Assembly (NCBI RefSeq): GCF_000826085.1
Contig: NZ_CCYM01000003.1
Coordinates: 186,001-250,000 of the forward strand
Length of the DNA: 64,000 bases
From: Nigerium massiliense
Lineage (GTDB): Bacteria; Actinomycetota; Actinomycetes; Propionibacteriales; Propionibacteriaceae
Direction: 5' to 3'
Shown: positions 56,343 through 64,000 of the stretch, in pieces
Layout of the letters: every line of letters starts with the position of its first letter
Position numbering within the stretch: the stretch's first letter is position 1
Translations under genes and position numbers: made by a program
The notes under the pieces: model-generated
What the model was told of the DNA's origin: nothing
The model's input: the letters and a program-made list of their open reading frames with translations, nothing else
Database searches by the model: none

Positions 56343-56345
56343 GCC

Positions 56346-57035
56346 GTGTACGTCCCGCGCCACTTCTCGATGACGACCGAGCAGGCCGTCGAACTGCTGA
56401 CCGCCGCCGAGACCGCCGAGCTCGTCACCGCGCACCCCGACGGGCCGGCCGCGACCCTGTTGCCCGTGCTGCACCGCCCGGACGGCGACGGGCTGGGCTC
56501 GCTGCTGTTCCACGTGACCCGCACCAACGACGTGTGGCAGCGTCCGCACCTGGGCGATGCGCTGGCGATCTGCTCCGGCCCGGACGCCTACGTCGCCCCG
56601 CCCTGGCTCGCGTCCTACGCCGACAACCCCGGCGTCCCCACCTGGAACTACGTCACCGTGCACGCCTACGGCGACCTGATCGTCCACGACGACGCCGACT
56701 GGACGGCACGGGTCGTCCGCGAGGTCTCCGCCCGGCACGGCTTCGACACCGCGCTCGTGGACGCCGACGGCTTCGCCCGCATGCTGCGCGCCATCGTGGG
56801 GCTCGAGCTGCGGCTCACCCGCGTCGTAGGCAAGGCCAAGCTGTCGCAGAACAAGGCTCCCGCCGACGTCGAGGGCATCGCGGCGGGCCTGCGCGCGACG
56901 GGCGACGCGGACGCCGCTCGGGTGGCCGAGGCCATGGACGAGGTTGCTCTGCCGCACGCGGTCGAGCGCTACCGGTTGCTCGGCGAGCTGCGGGAGGGGC
57001 GGCCCGGTTTTCCGGGGCAGGACAAGTCTCGCTAG
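56346..57035 (+). CDS. PaiB-like FMN-binding protein
   Basis: A 229-residue protein of the FMN-binding split-barrel type. It starts [18 protein letters not shown] and has [13 protein letters not shown] and [19 protein letters not shown], which match the PaiB/FMN-binding negative regulator family. The family includes putative regulators and likely flavin or heme-linked oxidoreductases; the role here is unknown. The GTG start is 4 bp after aroB. Its stop codon is the first half of the efp -10 box. Confidence 0.85.
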   Translation: MYVPRHFSMTTEQAVELLTAAETAELVTAHPDGPAATLLPVLHRPDGDGLGSLLFHVTRTNDVWQRPHLGDALAICSGPDAYVAPPWLASYADNPGVPTWNYVTVHAYGDLIVHDDADWTARVVREVSARHGFDTALVDADGFARMLRAIVGLELRLTRVVGKAKLSQNKAPADVEGIAAGLRATGDADAARVAEAMDEVALPHAVERYRLLGELREGRPGFPGQDKSR

Positions 57036-57038
57036 ACT
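57033..57038 (+). promoter_or_regulatory. -10 box of efp, overlapping the preceding stop codon
   Basis: TAGACT; its first three bases are the stop of the PaiB-like gene. GAAAGG (57064-57069) is the ribosome binding site for efp. Confidence 0.5.
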
Positions 57039-57076
57039 TGCCCGCTGGAGCAGATTCCCCGGCGAAAGGCATAACC

Positions 57077-57634
57077 GTGGCTTCCACGAACGATCTGAAG
57101 AACGGCATGGTCCTCGACCTCGACGGCCAGCTGTGGCAGGTGCTGTGGTTCCAGCATCACAAGCCGGGCAAGGGCAACACCGTCGTGCGCACCAAGCTCA
57201 AGCACGTCCTGACGGGCAAGGTCGTCGACAAGACCTTCAACTCCGACACCAAGGTCGACACCGCGACCGTCGACCGTCGCGAGATGCAGTACCTCTACCA
57301 CGACGGCTCGGCGTTCGTCTTCATGGACACCGCGACCTTCGACCAGCTGCCGATCCCGGACGAGACCGTCGGCGACGCCAAGGACTACCTGCTGGAGAAC
57401 CAGCTCGCCACCGTCGCGCTGCACGAGGGCACCCCCCTCTACATCGACCTGCCGGCCTCGGTCGAGCTGGAGATCACCTACACCGAGCCCGGTCTGCAGG
57501 GCGACCGCAGCACCGGCGGCACCAAGCCGGCGACGCTCGAGACGGGCAAGCAGATCAACGTCCCGCTGTTCCTCACGACGGGCGAGCGGGTCAAGGTCGA
57601 CACCCGCGACGGCAGCTACCTCGGTCGGGTCTGA
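57077..57634 (+). CDS. efp: Elongation factor P
   Basis: A 185-residue three-domain factor that relieves ribosome stalling at proline runs. It starts (GTG) [20 protein letters not shown] and carries the loop KPGKGN with Lys32 at the tip, as in actinobacterial EF-P that act without modification. The C-terminal OB domain ends [16 protein letters not shown]. nusB follows 2 bp later. Confidence 0.96.
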   Translation: MASTNDLKNGMVLDLDGQLWQVLWFQHHKPGKGNTVVRTKLKHVLTGKVVDKTFNSDTKVDTATVDRREMQYLYHDGSAFVFMDTATFDQLPIPDETVGDAKDYLLENQLATVALHEGTPLYIDLPASVELEITYTEPGLQGDRSTGGTKPATLETGKQINVPLFLTTGERVKVDTRDGSYLGRV

Positions 57635-57636
57635 GG

Positions 57637-58167
57637 GTGGCCGACCAGCGTCACCACTACGGCACCCGCACGAAAGCGCGCAAGCGCGCCCTCGACATCC
57701 TGTTCGAGGCCGACCTGCGCGACGACGAGGCCATCGGCACCCTGGCCGCGCGGGTGGCCGCCGGCGAGCCGCCCGTGCGCCCGTTCACGTCCGAGATCGT
57801 GGAGGGCGTCGCCGCCGACCGCGAGGAGATCGACCGCATCATCGCGGAGAGCCTCTCGGCCGGCTGGTCGCTGGAGCGGATGCCGCGCGTGGACCGCAAC
57901 CTCGCCCGGATCGCTGTGTACGAGATGTTCTTCACCGACCTGGCGCCCGAGATCGCCGTCAACGAGGCCGTCGGGCTGGCGCGCGAGCTGTCCACCGACG
58001 ACTCGCCGTCCTTCCTGAACGGCGTCCTCGGCAAGGCCCTCGCCACGCTGCGCGAGACCTACCCGCTCGGCGGCCGGAGAACCGGCGACGGTCCCGAGGA
58101 GGACGACGCGGCCGACGACCCCGAGGCGGGCGACGACTGGGACGACCCTGTCCAGCCCGCCCCCTGA
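57637..58167 (+). CDS. nusB: Transcription antitermination factor NusB
   Basis: A 176-residue all-helical RNA-binding protein needed for rRNA antitermination. The N-terminus RTKARKRALDILFEADLRD, then RMPRVDRNLARIAVYEMFF and VAVNEAVGLARELS-type sequence (here IAVNEAVGLARELSTDDSPS), is typical. An acidic tail of about 30 residues is added at the C-terminus. The GTG start follows efp directly. Confidence 0.94.
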   Translation: MADQRHHYGTRTKARKRALDILFEADLRDDEAIGTLAARVAAGEPPVRPFTSEIVEGVAADREEIDRIIAESLSAGWSLERMPRVDRNLARIAVYEMFFTDLAPEIAVNEAVGLARELSTDDSPSFLNGVLGKALATLRETYPLGGRRTGDGPEEDDAADDPEAGDDWDDPVQPAP

Positions 58168-58221
58168 CGGCGGCCCGCGGCGACGCACCCGCATCGCCGC
58201 TCCGCGGTGGCCACGAACCAC

Positions 58222-58256
58222 GACGGCCCGGCCCCCTTGCGAGGAGCCGGGCCGTC
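58222..58256. terminator. Bidirectional hairpin after nusB
   Basis: GACGGCCCGGC / GCCGGGCCGTC, a perfect 11-bp stem with a 13-nt loop, between nusB and the convergent rubrerythrin remnant. No T tract. Confidence 0.7.
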
Positions 58257-58285
58257 GGCCGTCCGCGATCAGCGGGGCGGGACGC

Positions 58286-58606
58286 TCACTTGACGTGCCG
58301 GAGAGCCGCCTTGAAGTGCTTGAGGTGGGACACCTCGTCCGAGGCGATGTCGCGGAACACCGCGGCGGTCACCTTGTCGCGGTCCTTCGTGGCCTGCCGG
58401 GCGTAGGAGGAGTACATCCGGATGTTGTGGCGCTCGCCCTTGATGGCGTCGCGGAGATCCTTCTTGACCGACCCGACGAGGCCGACCATGTTGGCCTCCT
58501 CGGAGTAGTGCTCGCGGAACTCGAACGTGGAGGTCTTCGCGAACAGCTCGGCGACCTTCGGGTAGCCGTCCTTGCGGGCCTGCTTGGCGAAGTTGGCGTA
58601 CTTGAC
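58286..58606 (-). pseudogene. Rubrerythrin-like gene without its 5' end
   Basis: The last 106 codons of a rubrerythrin/ferritin-like protein: KYANFAKQARKDGYPKVAEL, then FEFREHYSEEANMVG, GERHNIRMYSSYAR and IASDEVSHLKHFKAAL. Three of the four diiron ligand helices are visible; the first helix and any start codon are missing. Just upstream of the valine codon at 58604-58606 the same DNA strand becomes histidine-kinase sequence in another frame. It looks like the scar of a deletion or rearrangement, or an assembly join. A functional product is unlikely. Confidence 0.75.
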
Positions 58607-59493
58607 AGGTCGCTCACGGGGGCGTTCAGGGTGTCGACCTGCCGGACGAGGCGTCCGGTCTCGATGCCCTGGAACCGCTCGAGGGACTCGGCCCCCATGC
58701 GCAGCACGGAAAGAGGCGTCCGTAATTCGTGCGACGCGGACGAGACGAAGCGGCGCTCGCGGTCCCGGCTCTCCTCGACGCGGTCGAGCATCGCGTCGAA
58801 CGACGCGCTGACGGCGACCACCTCGCTGGCGCCCTCGCGCACCGAGGAACGCTGCGTCAGGTCGCCCGCGGCGACGTCGGCGGCGACGTCCGCGACCCGG
58901 CGCAGCGGACGGGTGAGCCGGTGGGCGAGGAGGGCCAGCAGCCCGGCGGCGAGCAGCGACAGGGGCACGCCGGTGCCGAGCGCGATCCAGCGCAGCGAGC
59001 CGCGCATGCGGGAGACGGGCAGCAGGGAGTCCGCGATCCGTAAGGTGCCCAGGCGGCGGTCGCCGTCCATCACGGGCACCGACAGCACGCGAAGCTCCTC
59101 GCCCGTGCCCAGCGTCGCGACCGAAAAGCCGTCGGGCGCCCGGAGGAGCCAGGGGCGATCGCCCTGGGCGGGGGCCGGCGCAGCCTCGCGGGCCCGCGCC
59201 TCCAGGTCGGGGTGGTTGGCGACCAGCCCGGCGTCGCCGCACTGGATCAGCTGCAACTGGCTGGCCGGGTGGTCCCGCTGCTGTCCCAGCCACGTGGTCG
59301 CGGCCCGGCAGAGCGCCGCGGGATCGGACACGCGGATGCCCGCGCGGTAACGACCCCACTCGCGGGCCTGGGTGTCGAGGTCGGCGTCCAACAGCGCGAC
59401 GAGGCGCTGGTCGGTGGCCTGGGTGACCAAGGCGAGGGCCGCCAGCGGCGTGAGCAGGCCGAGGAGCGCGGCGACGACGACAGCTGGACCCAC
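58607..59493 (-). pseudogene. Sensor histidine kinase lacking its ATPase domain
   Basis: The first 290-300 residues of an OmpR-partner kinase (GTG start): a membrane helix (VVVAALLGLLTPLAALALV), an extracytoplasmic sensor region, a second helix (about 165-187), a HAMP domain (LTRPLRRVADVAADVAAGDL) and the phospho-acceptor His in SASHELRTPLSVLRMGAESL. Sequence of the kinase type stops within about 25 residues after this. The frame then runs out of register through the rubrerythrin remnant to a stop at 58369. No HATPase domain exists, so it cannot act as a kinase. Confidence 0.75.
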
Positions 59494-59518
59494 AACGAGT
59501 GCGTCCGCCTCACCCGGC

Positions 59519-60193
59519 TCACCCGTCGCTCCGGAACCGGTAGCCGGCGTGACGCAGCGTTTCGATGGGGTCGGCGAGGCCGGGGCGCGTGAGCTTGCGG
59601 CGCAGGTAGCCGACGTAGACGTCCACGACCTTCGTGTCCGTGTCGTAGCCGGGGCCCCACACCCCGTCGAGCAGCTGACCGCGGCTGAGCACCTGTCCGG
59701 GGTGGCGCATCAGGTGCACGAGCAGGCTGTACTCCCGCGCGGTGAGGTCGGAGGAGACGTCCGCGCGCACGACCTCGCGGGTGCGCAGGTCGACCACCGT
59801 CGGCCCGACGCGCGGCTCCGCGGCGGTGGGCTGCCCCGGGGCCCGCAGCCGCGACCGGACGCGGGCGAGGAACTCGTCCAGGGAGAAGGGCTTGGTGAGG
59901 TAGTCGTCCGCCCCGAGGTCGAGCGCCCGGACGCGGTCGTCCACGAGCGCGCGGGCGCTGACGACGAGCACGGGCAGGGACGGCGAGCCCCGCCGGAGGT
60001 GGCGCAGCACCTCCAGGCCGTCCTGGTCGGGCAGCCCCAGGTCGAGGACGAGCAGGTCCGGGGCGTCGAAGTCGAGCGAGCGGACGGCGTCCGCGGCCGT
60101 TCCGGCCCGCACGATCTGATGACCCTCGCCCTCGAGGGGGTAGGCCATCGTCTGGGCGAGTTGGGGCTCGTCCTCGACGACCAAGATTCTCAT
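59519..60193 (-). CDS. OmpR/PhoB family response regulator
   Basis: A 224-residue DNA-binding regulator. The receiver domain has [14 protein letters not shown], the phospho-acceptor Asp in [13 protein letters not shown], and the conserved Lys in [12 protein letters not shown]. The winged-helix domain has [20 protein letters not shown] and the final [12 protein letters not shown] and [10 protein letters not shown]. Its partner kinase, 25 bp downstream, is truncated. The ATG at 60193 is chosen because similarity begins at MRILVVEDE. Confidence 0.92.
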   Translation of the reverse strand: MRILVVEDEPQLAQTMAYPLEGEGHQIVRAGTAADAVRSLDFDAPDLLVLDLGLPDQDGLEVLRHLRRGSPSLPVLVVSARALVDDRVRALDLGADDYLTKPFSLDEFLARVRSRLRAPGQPTAAEPRVGPTVVDLRTREVVRADVSSDLTAREYSLLVHLMRHPGQVLSRGQLLDGVWGPGYDTDTKVVDVYVGYLRRKLTRPGLADPIETLRHAGYRFRSDG

Positions 60194-60326
60194 CGTGCCC
60201 TCCGGATCGCCCCTCGCCCCCGCACCGCCGTCAGTCCAGGAGCGCGGCGGCAGCGCCGGGTTCACCCCCTTCGGTGAGCCCCGCGCCGCGGGGTGAACGC
60301 TCGCCGGGCAACGACGGTCCCGCTGG

Positions 60327-60332
60327 TAGGCT
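60327..60332 (+). promoter_or_regulatory. -10 candidate of carA
   Basis: TAGGCT about 55 nt before the carA start; the leader ends with AGGAAGGA (60375-60382). No clear PyrR-binding or attenuator structure was recognised. Confidence 0.35.
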
Positions 60333-60387
60333 CAGATCGTTTGACCGGCGCCCGTATTCCCCGCGCGGCGGGCCAGGAAGGATCACC

Positions 60388-61544
60388 ATGAACTCACCTC
60401 AACCCGTCCCTGCGCTGCTCGTCCTCGAGGACGGCCGAACCTTCCGCGGGGAGTCGTTCGGCGCCCCGGGCGAGGCGTTCGGGGAGGCCGTCTTCGCGAC
60501 CGGCATGACGGGTTACGAGGAGACGCTCACCGATCCCAGCTACCGCCGCCAGGTCGTCATCGCGACGGCCCCGCAGATCGGCAACACCGGCTGGAACGAC
60601 GAGGACGACGAGTCCCGGCGGATCTGGGTGGCCGGCTTCGTGGTGCGCGAGGCGTCCCGCATCAGCTCGAACTGGCGAGCCAAGCGCGACCTGGGCGACG
60701 AGCTGAAGGCTCAGGGCGTCGTCGGCGTCACCGGCGTCGACACGCGTGCGCTCACCCGGCACCTGCGCGAGCGCGGCGCCATGCGGGTGGGCCTGTCCAC
60801 GGTGGAGACCGACCCCGACAAGCTGCGCGAACGCGTCCTGCAGCAGCCGGCGATGGCCGGGGCGAATCTCGTGGACGAGGTCACCGTCGCCGAGCCCGTC
60901 GTCGTTCCCGCCCAGGGTGAGAAGCGCTTCACGGTCGCCGCGATCGATCTCGGCATCAAGGAGATGACGCCGGAGCTGTTGTCCCGGCGCGGCATCGAGG
61001 TGCACGTGCTGCCCGCCGGCTCGACGATCGACGACATCACGGCGCTGGGCCCCGACGGAGTGTTCTTCTCCAACGGCCCGGGCGACCCGGCCACCGCCGA
61101 CGACGCGGTCGCGCTGCTCACGGACGTGCTGGACGCCGACCTGCCGTACTTCGGCATCTGCTTCGGCAACCAGATCTTCGGCCGCACGCTCGGCTTCGGC
61201 ACGTTCAAGCTGAAGTACGGACACCGCGGCATCAACCAGCCGGTGATGGACCTGGCCACGCGCCGGGTCGAGATCACCGCGCACAACCACGGCTTCGCCG
61301 TCGACGCGCCCCTGGGGGAGACCACCACCACCCGCTGGGGCGACGTCCGGGTCAGCCACGTCTGCCTCAACGACGACGTCGTGGAGGGCTTGGAGCTCAC
61401 CCGCGACGGCGCGGTGGCGGGTTTCTCCGTCCAGTACCACCCCGAAGCGGCGGCAGGCCCGCACGATTCGGCTTACCTGTTCGATCGCTTCTGCGCCGTG
61501 ATGACCGCTCACCAGGACGGCCACAGCGCCGGAAAGGACGCCTG

Positions 61545-61545
<1 letters not shown>
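60388..61545 (+). CDS. carA: Carbamoyl-phosphate synthase small subunit
   Basis: The glutaminase subunit (385 residues) that feeds ammonia to CarB for arginine and pyrimidine synthesis. The N-terminal domain has [20 protein letters not shown]. The class I amidotransferase domain has [10 protein letters not shown], the nucleophile Cys258 in [11 protein letters not shown], then HNHGFAVD and the His-Glu pair in [22 protein letters not shown] precedes the ATG. The stop overlaps the carB start by one base. Confidence 0.96.

Positions 61546-64000
<2,455 letters not shown>

Overview
The window is a 64-kb piece of a high-GC chromosome of an actinobacterium. PriA-type HisA, the order yebC-ruvCAB-yajC-secDF-apt-rsh ... 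hisS-aspS ... alaS-ruvX-mltG-aroC-aroB-efp-nusB-carAB, an actinobacterial LexA box and many leaderless genes all fit Actinomycetota. The order resembles the equivalent mycobacterial chromosome arm. Propionibacteriales is my best guess for the lineage, as an inference. There is no rRNA, tRNA, phage, insertion sequence or CRISPR array.

Layout. 1-5 kb: end of gltD, a secreted NlpC/P60 hydrolase, a CDF metal transporter, ferredoxin-NADP reductase and arginase. 5.2-12.3 kb: dnaE, a DUF2567 membrane protein, a CHAD polyphosphate-binding protein, a 750-bp non-coding stretch with an inverted-repeat element and degenerate repeats, ybaK and a DUF554 membrane protein. 12.3-18.1 kb: hisD-hisC-hisB-hisH, hisA/priA and a Tat-exported metallophosphatase. 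18.3-29.1 kb: yebC, SOS-controlled ruvCAB, yajC-secD-secF, apt, a K+ channel and the (p)ppGpp synthetase/hydrolase. 29.1-36.8 kb: a small membrane protein, a two-component pair whose kinase is split by a frameshift, DUF349, a metallo-beta-lactamase-fold hydrolase, hisS and aspS. 36.9-42.6 kb: an envelope module made of a repeat-rich surface protein, its sortase, a YhgE/Pip exporter-like protein with an ABC-type ATPase, and a TetR regulator. The same 14-bp palindrome lies upstream of both halves. 42.7-48.8 kb: rarA, then a four-gene operon (VWA/solute-binding lipoprotein, XpaC-like protein, second solute-binding protein, TelA). 48.9-58.2 kb: DUF948 and DUF6167-like proteins, alaS, ruvX, mltG, aroC, aroB, a PaiB-like flavoprotein, efp and nusB. 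58.3-64 kb: a scar where a rubrerythrin without its start meets a histidine kinase without its ATPase domain, an OmpR-type regulator, carA and the first 2.4 kb of carB.

Most genes are housekeeping: replication and repair, Sec export, aminoacylation, stringent response, and histidine, shikimate and pyrimidine synthesis. The parts most worth following up are the TelA/VWA/binding-protein operon, the TetR-linked sortase/YhgE module, the two damaged sensor kinases, the hairpin-like element at 10.4 kb, and a probable leaderless gene starting with ATA.

Coordinates of starts were chosen from ribosome binding sites, from a -10 hexamer 6-8 nt before the start codon (leaderless genes), or from where family similarity begins. 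Functional calls rest on motif and family recognition by eye, with no database search.
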